The position numbers were made by a program, and so were the translations under genes. 64,000 nucleotides of DNA. It comes from Crocodylus rhombifer (lineage: Eukaryota; Chordata; Crocodylia; Crocodylidae). The notes below the pieces were generated by a model. The model was not told where the DNA came from, searched no databases, and worked only from the letters and a program-made list of their open reading frames with translations. Location of the stretch: the NCBI GenBank assembly GCA_038503035.1, contig JAVSML010000045.1, positions 1 through 64,000 on the forward strand, written 5' to 3'. Shown one piece after another: positions 1 through 10,830 of the stretch (positions are counted from its first letter, which is position 1; every line of letters begins with the position of its first letter).

Positions 1-371
1 GCCTCACCAAGGCCGAGTACAGGGGGAGAATGACGTCCCGGGATTTGCTCGAGAAGCATCTATGGATGCACGCCAGCGTTTTGGTCGCTTTACTAGCTGC
101 AGCATCGCATTGGAGGCTCACGTTCATCTTGTGGTCAATGACGACCCCCAAGTCTTTTTCTTCTGTAGTGCTAACCAACGTAGCACTGCCGAGCCTATAC
201 GGGTGCTGCAGGTTTTTCCTCCCAAGGTGAAGAACCTTGCATTTTTCGGTGTTAAACACCATGAGGGTCTCGTCTGCCCATTTGCTGAGCTTGTCCAGGT
301 CAGCCTGGATCACCCGCCTATCTTCTGGCGTGGATGCTTTGCCCCGAAGTTTGGTGTCATCGGCAAAGTGT
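1..371 (-). mobile_element. CR1 LINE fragment, reverse transcriptase region
   Basis: Read on the minus strand this encodes CR1 ORF2 reverse transcriptase, including the catalytic-box text FADDTKL near 340-360 followed by a coding stretch resembling the copy at 29936-31002. The left end is cut by the window edge and the right end stops abruptly at about 371. Open frames on the plus strand here are antisense shadows. Confidence 0.85.
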
Positions 372-841
372 GTGCATGTGTACAAGCATGCTTGTAATGT
401 GCATTAAATTAGGCTAATGTGCATTAATGTGTCTCATATAGATGCATCCATAGGTGCTTAAAATCAGGTCCTTCAGTTACTAGTATGCACCCATATAAAT
501 GACTCCACTGTTCAATTGAGAGTAGAGCTATGGATTAATGCCATCTCCCCATTTTAATTTTATTGTTTTAAGATCAGCTATTACAAGTGGTCCAGACTTT
601 AAATTAATCTGGTGATTTACTTTGATTTATAGCCTATGTGCCAATTTATTGCTGGTACAGGCTGTGACAACAATAGAGTTTGCTTTGTTTGGTGATCTCA
701 TCTCTTCATATATGCAAGATGAACGAAAATGCTATGATACTATATGGACTGTAAGCCTGAACAAACTGGATTGTCTTGTGAGAGAATTATTTAAACACAT
801 TGTCTTTATTTCATAGAAATATAGAAGAGCAGATCATCTAG
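372..841. other. No feature recognised
   Basis: AT-rich sequence with no coding signal or repeat that I can name. Confidence 0.6.
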
Positions 842-1600
842 ACCAACCCTCAATTCAAAGAAGAATTGTTCCTGTTTAAGTCAACCCACTCAAGTTTCTC
901 TCTAGCCTGCTCTTAAAAACTTCAAGGGATAGAGATTCTACAAATTCTCTGGCTAGCCTGTTCAAATGATTAACACCTGCCCTCGCCTGGGGGAGAAAAT
1001 TCTTCCTAATCTCCAAACTAAATTTTCCTTGCTGCAGTTTAAGACCATTGCTCTTAGTCCTGTCCCCATCAGCTACAGGGAATAGTTTATTACAATCCTC
1101 TATCACTATGAATGTCCTTCAGGGACTTGAAGACTTTGTAAGTCTTTGCAGTTCTCACCCCTTCTTACTCTCCACTGGACTCTTTCCAACTTCCTTATAT
1201 TTTTCTTGCCCAGAACTGGAGACATTACTCCAGATGAGGACTTACCTGTGCCAAATAGAGTGAAAGAATCACTTCTCTTAACTTGCAAGTGAAGTTCTTA
1301 CTAATATAACTCGGCAGGCTTTTTTTTTTCTTGTAACGAGAATATATTGCTGGATCATAGTCTGTGGTCCACTATAGCCCCAGGTCCTTACCTGCACTAC
1401 TGCATCCCACCCAGTCATTCAGCACTTTGTAACTGTGCATGCAATTTCATGCTTGTTCTTATTTAATTAATTAATTTTAGATAATTTTTCCAGTTTATTG
1501 AGTATATTTTGAACTCTAACCCCACCCTCCAGAGTGTTTGCAACTCCGTGCAGCTTGGTGCCACCTGTAATTTATACCACTGTGGCGAGAAACACTGCTG
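842..1600 (-). mobile_element. Old CR1/L3-like LINE remnant
   Basis: Antisense CR1-type 3' ORF2 text: the minus strand encodes an ARAGVNHLNRLAREFVESLSLEVFK-like stretch (interrupted), with the family word for a line of LINE-encoded residues ending FKSRLERNLSG. It is more diverged than the other CR1 copies in the window, with frameshifts. Boundaries are approximate. Confidence 0.65.
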
Positions 1601-1904
1601 GATGAGGTCTAGAAATGGATGAAAAACATATTTACAAATTTTGTGTTGTGATTTTTAATTATCATTTCATTGTTGGTGTCAATGGGGCATACCGTATAGA
1701 GCCCCAAGACATTTCTTCTGTCAGAGTTCCCATGTAGAAAGAAGCCTTGAATGCTGACAGCGTTCTGTTCAGACATGTCCAGTACTGGTCAAAGTTTAGG
1801 TTCTTGTAATGGCACATATCAATGTCATATCCAGTCATCTCATATGTAAATAGTCTTATCCTCAGAACTACATCTGGACGTTAGAGAAATATTAGCATCA
1901 CCAT

Positions 1905-1966
1905 TTCAAAAATGGGAAATAGAGGTAGAGGGCTATTCAGTGACTTGGTTCAAGGTTACACAGGGT
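1905..1966 (+). repeat. MIR-like core remnant
   Basis: Resembles the MIR tail (aaatgggaaat ... gtgacttggttcaaggtta-cacag). Short and diverged, abutting the following CR1. Confidence 0.4.
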
Positions 1967-1984
1967 GCCCTGGGCAAAACTCCC

Positions 1985-2684
1985 TTCTTGACAGCATGGA
2001 GGCAGAAAGGGATCTTGGAGTCATTATTGACTCCAAGATGAACATGGGCCGACAATGCGAGGTCACGGTTGGCAGGGCTAACCAGACCTTGTCATGCATC
2101 CACAGGTGCATCTCTAGCAGGGCCAAGGAGGTGATCCTCTACATGACACTGGTCAGGCCACAGCTGGAGTACTGTGTCCAGTTCTGTGTGCCCCACTTCA
2201 GGGGGGATGTGGACAACATTGAGAGGGTCCAGAGGAGGGCCACCCGCATGATCCGAGGACTACAGGGCAGACCCTACAGTGAAAGACTGCGGGACCTGAA
2301 CCTGTTCAGCCTTCACAAGAGAAGGCTGAGGGGGGACCTGGTGACAGTCTATAAACTCACTAGGGGGGACCAGAAGGGTTTGGGAGAGACCTTGTTTCCC
2401 CTAGCACCTCCTGGCATAACAAGGAATAATGGCCATAAGTTGTTGGACAGTAAGTTTAGATTAGACATCTGTAAGAACTACTTCACAGTTAGGGCGGCTA
2501 GGATCTGGAACCAACTTCCAAGGGAAGTGGTGCTGGCTCCTACCCTGGGGGTCTTTAAGAGGAGGCTTGATGCCTACCTGGCTGGGATCATTTGAGCCCA
2601 GTTTTTTTTTTCCTGCCCTGGCAGGGGGTCAGACTTGAAGATCTATATGGTCCCTTCCAACCTGACTTCTATGATTCTATGATA
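1985..2684 (+). mobile_element. CR1 LINE, 5'-truncated, ORF2 C terminus still open
   Basis: The frame is open from about 1985 to the TGA at 2593-2595. It begins ERDLGVIIDSKMN and contains VRPQLEYCVQF, NIERVQRRATRMI, YSERLRDLNLFSLHKRR and FKRRLDAYLAG, the standard C-terminal third of CR1 ORF2. The 3' UTR ends in the CR1 octamer repeat (attctatgattctatga, 2668-2684). The lack of frameshifts over about 200 codons indicates a relatively young copy. The catalytic region is missing, so it cannot act alone. Confidence 0.92.
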
Positions 2685-3720
2685 AAACCAGATATTTAAT
2701 CCATAGTTTTAGGCCTGTAACTTTGACCATCAGACCTTCCTTCCCGCCTTATCTTCTACTGCAGAGAACACTGAATAAAAATCAGGGATTCTCTTATCTT
2801 CTGAAACTGGCCTTTAGAGACATGAGATTTGTCCTACTATTGCTAGTTGCTTCTTGGGATCCAGAAAAAGGGGAGATGGCAGGAAGGACAGAGGGGGAGG
2901 ATTAGTCTAACAGCTTATCCATTTGATGCGGTCCCTGCTCAGGAGGTGCGCAATTGCTCTAGTATTCCTTTGAAACCTTCAGTCTCCTCTGCCAACAGAA
3001 CTTTACTGTGTGGAAATAATTGTTCTTAAAGGAATTAAAGCAATAGATTCTCTGGAGTGGAATGAAAGACAAAAAAAGGCAGATGATCTTGGAACAAATG
3101 GAAGTAAAGACTGCAACAAGTTGGAAGTTCTGTCATCAATTTTGGGAATAAAGTGAGGCTTAAATAGTAAAATAGTCATATCATTAGAGATTTGAAGTTC
3201 AGAAAGAACTATAAAGATCATAGTTGCTCTGTTTCTGCCCTGAGTATCTTTGGAGCAATCCACTACATACATGCTCCCCTGTCTATGACAGCACACATAT
3301 GATTTTTCCTGGAGGTAATATCTGCATGTAAGGCACTGAGACATGTTATATTATGAGATTTGGCAAAGAACCTACCAGTGTTGTAGGTTGTATTCTCTTG
3401 GAAAATTATGATCACAACAAATATATTTATCTGTGTTAATGAACTTACCTGGTAAGGAAACTGCTTGATGCTACCCTAGAAGTGCCTGTTACAGGCCTTC
3501 ACTATGCTCCACCTGAGACTAGCTTACCAATTATCCTCCTTGTTTTAAAGATGCAGAAACTGAGGTAGAAAGGCTTGTGTGACTCTCTCAAAGCCACTGA
3601 AGGAGGCAGCATGAAAAACTGACACTTCTGGTTTTCTGTTCCATCCCTTGCTTTTAGTGGAAGTCAAGCCATTCCTGTCTCACCTCCTATCGGTCATCTG
3701 ATCCTTTCCTCTGCTATCAC
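2685..3720. other. Mostly unique sequence with one MIR-like remnant
   Basis: 3540-3615 resembles MIR (gatgcagaaactgagg then a tgactctctcaaagcca-like word). Otherwise I see nothing recognisable. Confidence 0.45.
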
Positions 3721-3993
3721 TAGGGAACCTGGGTTTCTCTGATAAAAAGAAAATCACAAATTCTCTGATAAAATCCCCCAAATCCACGATTAAAATGAAA
3801 TGCCACTATGTATATATATAAGTATTAATTGAACACAATGTTTTATTGAACTATTTACCAGAGAGCTCTTTGCAGATGTGCAAAATCCATGCATTTCTCC
3901 ATTAAAATGAGATATCCACTTTTTTATTGGGTAAAGGGGGAAATCTGCATTTTTCTCCATTTTCCTGTGGGAAATGGAAAACCCAGATCCCTG
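3721..3993. mobile_element. Non-autonomous hAT-type element with perfect 8-bp TSD
   Basis: The 273-bp element starts tagggaacctgggttt and ends aaacccagatccctg, so its ends are inverted repeats. It is flanked on both sides by GCTATCAC (3713-3720 and 3994-4001). An 8-bp duplication is the signature of hAT transposase. The interior is AT-rich, contains repeated gataaaa/attaaaatga words and has no coding capacity. Confidence 0.85.
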
Positions 3994-4001
3994 GCTATCA
4001 C

Positions 4002-5280
4002 ACAGGATCCTTACTACATTTTTCCATTTGACTTTTTCTCTGTTTTTTAAATGCAGATGCCTGCATTTTTAAAAGTGTAACAGTGTAAAAAATGGTGTAA
4101 CCTTAACCGATTGCCATAGAGATGTATTCTGGGCACAGTACATAGATATAATTGTCAAACATATAGCTTATCCCCTCTCCATCCTGCAAAAAACAGTTAT
4201 TCTTGTCTTGAATCAAGAGGTACATCATCTCTCTATCCGTCCTATTCCTCTAGATACCAAAATATTACTTTCTGGCAGTTTCTCTCTATAAAATATACTC
4301 TTTTCCTCTGAAAGTATATAGAACCTGCCATTGGCTATTATATGCTCATTCTCCCATATCTATAACTGCTGTGTGAAATATCACACTTGCATAGTGGTAT
4401 GAAATATACAGTAGCTTCTCATCAGTTGTGAGAGATGTGAGATAAATATAACTCACATTGTTCTTATGCTCTTCACCCTTAGCATCCAACAAGATATGTT
4501 TACGAACCTTCACAAAGCTCTCCCTGTTGATCAAGTAATCATTTGTAGACTTGGGGAAGAGAAAACAAATGCGCCAGAGCTCTAGAAATCCTGTTTTCTT
4601 TCATGGACCCCCCCCCAAAAAAAATACATAGCTGGGGAAAGTATTACCAAACACACACAACCAGAATGTATTTATTTTTCAAGTCATACCATATTCATAT
4701 TTACTTTAATGATTCATAAACATCACAGGTTCCAGTTCTCCTAATTAACTCATCTATTTAGTGTTGTTAACAGCTGCTCAGGGAATGATTTATCGTACAA
4801 TATCACATCACACCAACATATAAATCCAGCCAGTTGAATTGGCTAAATATCTTTCATTGCCTAGATATGTGAATTCTTTCCCTCATATTCAGTATTAACA
4901 CTGTGTAGACTGTAGCTGTTATCTTACTGTTTTATTCTCCTGCTAATTTGTACAAGACATAATGTATGGTAGCCTAAAAGTATAGTTACTCATTTTTGTT
5001 CTTTAATATTTATCAAGGTACCTGCTGAAAAAAGGGATCTATACATTTATTTTGAGACAACAGGAACTTCAGAAACTTTTCTCTGCAGTTCTTGTTTTAC
5101 TGCTTTGGTTTTCTGTTCTTATAAAAATCACTGAGTGTCCCAGAATGATCATCTTTATTCAAAGTTGCCATTAGGGTCCTATCTACCCTGAAAGCATGAC
5201 CAAGTCTGCTAAACCCTTTACAATAGTGATACGCATGATGGGACATCATGTCATAGCCTTGGACAATCAATGCTTTAAAA
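4002..5280. other. No feature recognised
   Basis: AT-rich single-copy sequence (UTP23 downstream flank). No exon-like frame. Confidence 0.6.
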
Positions 5281-5667
5281 CAGGCCTGTCCAACTTAACA
5301 GCTGGGGGCTGTAAACTTCAAGGACCACATACTGTGGGGGCCATGCCCTCCCCTCATTTCCCTGGCTGCAAGCTCCTCTGGCACGGGTGGGCAGCTCCTC
5401 CCTGCACTGCTGCACCGTATAGGCTGGCACCCCCTACTCCCAATCTCCTTGGCTGCAGCTCCCCTGGCACTACAGGCTGTGCTGAGCCACTCCACCCTGC
5501 CCTGTGTCACCACCTGGGACAGGGGCAAGAAGTGAAAGCCAGAGAAGAGGGATCCTAGAGACCCTGGAGCCAGAGCAATCAGGGTAGCAGGAGCCAGGAG
5601 AAGCCTGGGCTCTGCAGATTAATCCCTAGCAGCATGCAGCCCACAGGCCACCAGTTTGCTAGTCCTC
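5281..5667. mobile_element. hAT-like non-autonomous element
   Basis: Begins caggcctgtccaactt and ends with ggccaccagtttgctagtcctc, with a GC-rich centre. Flanks CTTTAAAA (5273-5280) and CTTTCAAA (5668-5675) match at 7 of 8 positions, consistent with a diverged 8-bp target duplication. Confidence 0.65.
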
Positions 5668-5675
5668 CTTTCAAA

Positions 5676-6284
5676 CAATTTGACTCAAATTAAATGGTGA
5701 CGTGCTTGGGCCCCTGTGCTGTTTTACTTGGAGACAGGGTGTAAATCTCTTAAGATAGTGCTTTTTCCCATTCTAATTTGGCATGAAAATGGCAACAGCA
5801 AATGCTCTGACAAGCTGTCTGGCTTGTTGAGCAAACCAGGTGCTCAAGGTCATCTCAAACAGGAGTTGCTTTCAAAGGCAGAGTGCATCATTGTTTGAAG
5901 TTGTAATATTGTGCCTTCTTCAGATGGTAGAGATGGACTCTAACATTGGAAAAGAGAGCATTGATCTGGGAGCAGGAAGGCCTGGATTCTGGTGTGTTTG
6001 CTAAACCTCCTGGGTACAAAAAATCATGGACTAGATATAAACGAACTATAAACATTGAATTTATGACACATTATAACCTGCCTAACATCTGACTCCCCAG
6101 GTACCTCTCCACTATTTACCTGCTATATTCACTGCCCCCTCCCCACCCCACCAATGTCTCTCACTCACTGACTCCTCAATTTCCATCTTCACTGCCTGGT
6201 TTTCTTGCATGCAGACCAGCCTCTGGTTTCTTTACTATTCATTCCATCCAGGAAGAGCACACACCATGTGCAGATGCTTCCTCA
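5676..6284. other. Mostly unique sequence, MIR-like remnant
   Basis: About 5945-6010 resembles the MIR head (ctgggagcaggaaggcctgg). The rest shows nothing recognisable. Confidence 0.4.
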
Positions 6285-6392
6285 GCCTGACAAAGGGTAT
6301 TTATACCTGAAAGCTTGCAAAGAAGAATTTTTCCAACTATTTGAGTTGGTCTAATAAAAGATATCAGATTTATCTGAAGAAACTTGTCTTGC
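6285..6392 (+). repeat. Interspersed repeat tail (GGTCTAATAAAAGATATCA family)
   Basis: The text from cctgacaaagggtattta through gaaagcttgcaaag to gttggtctaataaaagatat recurs near 31018-31130 and, in two opposed copies, at 46780-47050. I cannot assign the family with confidence; it behaves like the conserved 3' tail of a retroelement. Confidence 0.6.
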
Positions 6393-6397
6393 TAAAC

Positions 6398-6553
6398 CTA
6401 TGGCTTTCCAGTGTAAAATGCATTAACAACCATGGCAGCAGGGACCAAACAAACTCCTTTCCATGGAAATATCCCCAACTGGAGTACAGACACATGCTGC
6501 CTCTCACTTGCTCCTAGGGGTGCTTACGCATTTTACATTGAACAGCCATTGGG
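6398..6553. mobile_element. Short inverted-repeat element
   Basis: The left end atggctttccagtgtaaaat is matched in inverted orientation by attttacattgaacagccat at the right. These are about 25-bp arms around a 100-bp centre. No clear target duplication seen. Confidence 0.5.
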
Positions 6554-7079
6554 TTAAAATAAATCAGTAAGACTCCTAGCAGCTGAGACTGGAACCCAGG
6601 ACTCACTACTCCCAAGAGAGTACAAGAACCAACAGGCTTCAGTCCCCCTTCCTCTTGCCTGCTCTCATTCTAGTCCCATGAAACTTGCTTCCCCAGTGGG
6701 CCAAGGTCAACGGAAGGGTAGAGGCTTTTTCCTTCCTCCCTCCTCCCCTGAACACTGATGTTCAGGGCAAGCTACAAGAGCATAAAACATGGGTCTGATC
6801 CCATGAGCTGGGGAGTGGGGGAGGTGGCAGGAAGGAGGGACTATAACCCAGGCATCCCACTTCCTGAGTTAGTGCTGTAATAATCAGGCATTGGAGCAAA
6901 GGGAGTTCAAAAGTTTCCAAGTTCAAAAATGAACAAGGGGTGCTGTGCTCCATCTCAAACTCAGGTATTTTGAGGACTGCTTGTCTAAAAATGATAAAAC
7001 ACCTAATGTGCTGCTCTGTAATAGAAACTAAAGCACCAAGGTGGCAAGTTATGACAACCCTGTGCCCACCCATATCCAG
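6554..7079. other. No gene; weak MIR-like word
   Basis: 6562-6620 has a MIR-like gagactggaacccaggact word. Otherwise unrecognised. Confidence 0.4.
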
Positions 7080-8115
7080 GTCCTCCTCTACCAGGGGCTT
7101 GAAGGCTTGTAACAGGTTGCTTTCCCCAGTGCCATCTTCCGTGTTATCCGTGCCCTATGTGGGGCACCCTTGAAGTCCCCCTTAAGGTTTCTTATGTCCC
7201 GTTCTTTACTCGCCTGCCATGTCTTGATGGAAATTATTATTGATGTTCTTGAAAACAGGAGACTGCCTATTGTATTTCATATGTTGGGGTCTTCTGCCTC
7301 CATAGGCCTTGACCCCGGTCTTTCTGTATCTAAGCCTCCCTGTCTAAACCCACCAAACAAGGTACGACGCGGAGGCTCTAGCCATCTTTCCTGCTCTAAT
7401 CTGGAGCCTGGCCTAGAGGTCTAGCCACCAACCCCATAGCCGGGGTGATGGCGCAAGTTAAAAGGCCAGGGGAGGGATTTGCTTAGTCCCACAAAAAAAC
7501 CCAAAATAAAATTGTACCACAAGTGCACCAGACTTCCCTGGCCTTTTAAGATTGTGGCTTCAGGTGCCAGGTTCCGTGCACCCCCAAAATGCCACACCCC
7601 CACTGACACCAGGGTTTATGTACCTCCAAAAGCCACACCCTTGCTGGCACTGGGGTTTACATACCCCCAAAAGCCACGCCCTCGCTGGCACCAGGTTCTG
7701 TACCCCAAAAGCCACCCCCTCGCTGGCACCAGGGTCTGTGCCCCAAAATGAGGCCGCCTCCTTCCCGTAATAGCCTCCCCCAAACCACCGGGTATTCAAT
7801 AACCAAAAGAAATGTGACTGCTGTCTCTCAGAGCTTCTGTAGTTCCCTCTTCCAGCCTTTGGACAGCTCACCAAGCCTCTCATGGAGCTCTGGGATACAC
7901 TCCTGGCCCTTACTGCTGCTCTTCCCAGGGTTTTTATAGTTCTGGCCTGCCCCTTCCGGTCAGCTGACTGGTGTCAGCTTAATCCCCTCCTTACCAGCAT
8001 TCCATGCCCAAAAAGTTCTGGCCTTAAAGGGGCAGACCCATCTTCTAGTAACAAGGCTAGGGTTCCCTGTTACAAGGCCATATACAGCCCAGAGGCTGCC
8101 AGTTGGACAGCCCTG
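7080..8115 (-). repeat. Unclassified GC-rich repeat block, possibly LTR-like
   Basis: Compositionally distinct from its AT-rich surroundings. On the minus strand it has a TATAAAAA box (7938-7931) downstream of a GC-rich stretch, followed by the 7561-7756 minisatellite and a 14-bp perfect inverted repeat (7458-7471 with 7536-7549). This could be a solitary LTR plus leader or a promoter-bearing DNA element. No protein similarity is visible and I found no flanking duplication. Confidence 0.35.
7561..7756. repeat. Minisatellite, about 5 units of 38-41 bp
   Basis: Units share the text ctggcaccagg then ctgtaccccaaaagccac and ccctcg. Successive units vary in length by 1-3 bp and carry scattered substitutions. 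Confidence 0.85.
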
Positions 8116-8199
8116 GGCTCACTCAACATGCCTCCCTGCTCAGCATCTAGGCACAGTTACTAGATTGTCTTTAGGAGGCACCTGGGATTCCTATATAAT

Positions 8200-8436
8200 G
8201 GCTGCATATACAAAACATTCTGACTGTGCAGTTTATTACTTGTATAAACAAGTACTAAATGACTGTGCAGTAACCCAAGTTACTGTGCAGCAGCGCCAAC
8301 AAATGGCTTTGTGACGCTGACTGTAATAGCCCAAGACTACTGCTCAGTAGTGTACCTTCATGCAGTTTCTGCCATGTGATACTAATGAGCAGTAGTCTCA
8401 GGCTACTGTGCAGTCAGCATCTCATGTGGACATGGC
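8200..8436. mobile_element. MITE (GGCYGCATMTAC / CTGTGCAGT family), copy 1
   Basis: Left end ggctgcatatacaaaacat followed by ctgactgtgcagt. Right end actgtgcagtcagcatc then tcatgtggacatggcc, its inverted counterpart. The interior repeats the word ctgtgcagtaa. The copy at 21866-22050 has the same ends and internal words. Confidence 0.7.
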
Positions 8437-8845
8437 CGATAAGTAGCAATATCTGAAGACTTAACCCTTTCAAGACATGACAATGCCCAACTGGAGACAC
8501 CTGTAGGGTCAACTTGGATCCAGCTTGTTCTGAAACACACAACTGCACTTATAAATGCAAGAAATTTAACTCTGACTTCATACTTCACCACGGGAAAAAT
8601 CTTTGAGCACTGGATTTCATATTATTACTGTCTTTTTTTCTCATGGCATGAATGAACAAGTTAAGAGGTACAAAAAACAACACATGTCCTCACAGTGTTT
8701 GTTTCCCAAGGATGGGTATTACTTTTTTTCATAAAAATATGGTTCAGTATAAACACACAGTTATTTGCATATTATTTTTGTGCAAAACGAATCTTTACAA
8801 AAACTCAAGCAACACTGAAGTCCTGCATGGTTTATAAGGACAGCT

Positions 8846-9214
8846 TTATGCTTCTGCGCACTGTTGCACTGGCTGCAGTTTAGCCCGGCTTCGTTTTCTT
8901 TTTCGTTTCTTCTTTGCAACAGGAGGCTGCTTAGTCTCTTGCACTTTTTTCTTCTTCTTCAGGCAGCTGAGGGGATTGGGACCACCCACTCTCTTACGTT
9001 TTCTTTTTTCCTTTTCTTCCTTTCCTAGTCCCTCTTTCTCTTTGAGTTGTTTAAGACTTTGTTTCTGGTGCTCTGGAACAAGCCGATTTGCTTGCACTGC
9101 TTGAATAAATGCCAGAGATTTTGGAGACGGTTTGTCAAGTACTATAGTGTTCTGAATAATAAAGAGCAGAGGAACTCCAGGCTTTTTCTTCACTTTTTTT
9201 GCCAAATCTTGGTC
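8846..9214 (-). CDS. UTP23: UTP23 coding exon 3 (residues 122-243 and stop)
   Basis: The exon follows a CAG acceptor (AG at 9216-9215) and begins DQDLAKKVKKKPGVPL; D122 is a second conserved PIN acidic position. The PIN fold ends near FIIQNTIVLDKPSP. The remainder is a lysine/arginine-rich tail with the family motif GPNPLSCLKKKKK and a second basic cluster near the end, typical of the RNA-binding, nucleolar-targeting C terminus. Stop TAA is at 8848-8846. The 3' UTR end is not resolved: the nearest AATAAA on the minus strand that I see is at 8237-8232, about 610 bases past the stop and inside a MITE, so it may not be the real poly(A) signal. Confidence 0.97.
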   Translation of the reverse strand, partial: DQDLAKKVKKKPGVPLLFIIQNTIVLDKPSPKSLAFIQAVQANRLVPEHQKQSLKQLKEKEGLGKEEKEKRKRKRVGGPNPLSCLKKKKKVQETKQPPVAKKKRKRKRSRAKLQPVQQCAEA

Positions 9215-9977
9215 CTGTCAAATCAAAATGCACAGTCAACAATTTGTGATTAACTTTTCTTTTAGAAATGATTGCACTACAATTGCAAATATTGTTCAAA
9301 GAGCTGAATTTTATAAAAGATGTCTATTAACTTAGTAGCTAGTAAATCTGAAAGATAGGGGCCTGTCTATGATAAACCAATTTCTGCATGCCCATCTTCT
9401 GTATTACCCCTCAGGCAAATGAAATATATACTTCCTCTTTTTGTACATGTGGGGAAGGAGAGGAGAGGGAAATAAACTAAATCTATGAAAGTGTCAAATG
9501 TCATCATGGAAGATGCCCTTAAAAATTATAGTGAAACACTTTTTATGCAATGCAAAATATTCAAGAGATTGAAGTCTGTACAACAAAAAAAAATTGCAGT
9601 AACCCTGAAATCACTTTCTGATTGAAAAGTTTAACTAAAAAGTTTATTCTAAATTTCCAGTGTAGCATTTTAATCGAAACTGCAGCCTGGTAAACAAATA
9701 TAAGCAGCTTGTGATGAATGTTCAGAGTGAGGGCACTTACAATATTTTTGTTCCCATTCATCATGCAGGAAATCGTATTCAGTGATATTTTTAAGGCTGC
9801 AATTCTGTTTCAAACTGAAATTTCCCCAATTTGTAATCTGATAGTCGTCACATGTTGTATACATGCAGATCTTATACGTTTAATTCCAACAAGTCACTCA
9901 GATCTTGTGTTTATTAGGAATAAAAAAACCCAACCATTTTAAAATAAAATTCAGTTATGTTTCCTAGGAGTATTTAC
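9215..9977 (-). other. UTP23: UTP23 intron 2
   Basis: A 763-base phase 0 intron with GTAAAT donor and CAG acceptor. The sequence is AT-rich and I recognise no repeat or RNA gene in it. Confidence 0.9.
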
Positions 9978-10152
9978 CTGTGTAGCAATAAAATAGTGAT
10001 GTGGATTGCCATCCTGAATCATGGATAGAAGACATGCCGAACCACTTACTGGATCTTTGAAGTGAGAACAGTGTCGAACCTGAAATCGTTGGGCAATTAA
10101 TTTTGCTCCATATAGTTCCTTCCCTAGTGATTCTAATTCTTTTAGAACACAT
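9978..10152 (-). CDS. UTP23: UTP23 coding exon 2 (residues 63-121)
   Basis: This 175-base exon starts after a TAG acceptor (AG at 10154-10153) with the A that completes Arg63, then reads CVLKELESLGKELYGAKL and ends ...HHYFIATQ at a CAG|GTAAAT donor (9978/9977), giving a phase 0 intron. C64, C91, H93 and C103 are the likely zinc ligands of the CCHC finger embedded in the Utp23 PIN domain. Residue 86 is Phe where I recall Cys in human; as I recall yeast Utp23 also has Phe there, so this does not look like loss of a ligand. Both splice sites are canonical and the frame is open throughout. Confidence 0.97.
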
Positions 10153-10538
10153 CTAAAAAAAAGCAAAAATAAGACAAAATTATAGAGGGAAAAATCCCTA
10201 ATTTTATTCCTCATGTTAAACTCTCTATACAACTGCAAAGAGGTTTCAAATATTGAATTTTTAACCATGTTTGATTAGAGATAAACACTACCTGGTCAGA
10301 CTATGTCCATTTTACAGGGCACATAAATATGAGTTAAAGTACAGCTTTTCTTAGCATTTCAACAAAATTTCTAAACGAGACGAATAACAACATTTGAAAT
10401 ATTAAGTAACCTGGATCAATTCAATGGCAATCCCAAATCTTTGAGACTACTTCAGTAAGACTTGTAATTAAGTGAAAAAAACCTTTGCAAATGTAATTAC
10501 AGCTATTATGAAGAAAATCCAACTTCTTCACTGTAACC

Positions 10539-10724
10539 CAGGGGTAGGAAAATGTGGCCTGGGGGCTGGATGTGGCCCACCAGGCCATTCTATCTGGCCT
10601 GCAGGGCCCTTAAAAAATTTAGAAAAGTAGTATTTATCTGCCCTGGGCTGCCTGTCATGCGGCCCTTGATGGCTTGCCAAAACTCAGTAAGCGGCCCTCT
10701 GCCCAAAATAACCGCCCACCCCTG
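10539..10724. mobile_element. Short hAT element with perfect 8-bp TSD
   Basis: The 186-bp element begins caggggtaggaaaatgtggc and ends ataaccgcccacccctg, so the ends are inverted repeats. It is flanked by CTGTAACC on both sides (10531-10538, 10725-10732). It lies in UTP23 intron 1 and is non-coding. Confidence 0.88.
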
Positions 10725-10754
10725 CTGTAACCTGTTTGAGTAAAAGGTTTTCTA

Positions 10755-10830
10755 TATAAAATCATAGGGTTGGTAGGTACCTCCAGGATCATTTGATCTA
10801 ACCCCATGCCACTCATAGACTTCACCTAGC
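10755..10830 (-). mobile_element. CR1 3' tail fragment
   Basis: Antisense CR1 end (aaatcatagggttggtaggt ... ggatcatttgatctaaccc). Confidence 0.6.

Noticed and set aside
7561..7756. CRISPR-like array
   Set aside because: Units are contiguous with variable length and no distinct spacers; it is a vertebrate minisatellite.
7080..8115. Endogenous retrovirus
   Set aside because: There is a TATA-like box but no gag, pol or env similarity, no primer-binding site or paired LTRs; kept only as an unclassified repeat.
1..8800. 3' end of RAD21, expected next to UTP23 from human gene order
   Set aside because: I found no RAD21-like exon in the first 8.8 kb; it is probably beyond the left edge, or the order differs.
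10064..10096. Loss of a zinc ligand in UTP23 (Phe86 in place of Cys)
   Set aside because: Yeast Utp23, as I recall it, also has Phe here; the likely ligands C64, C91, H93 and C103 are all present.
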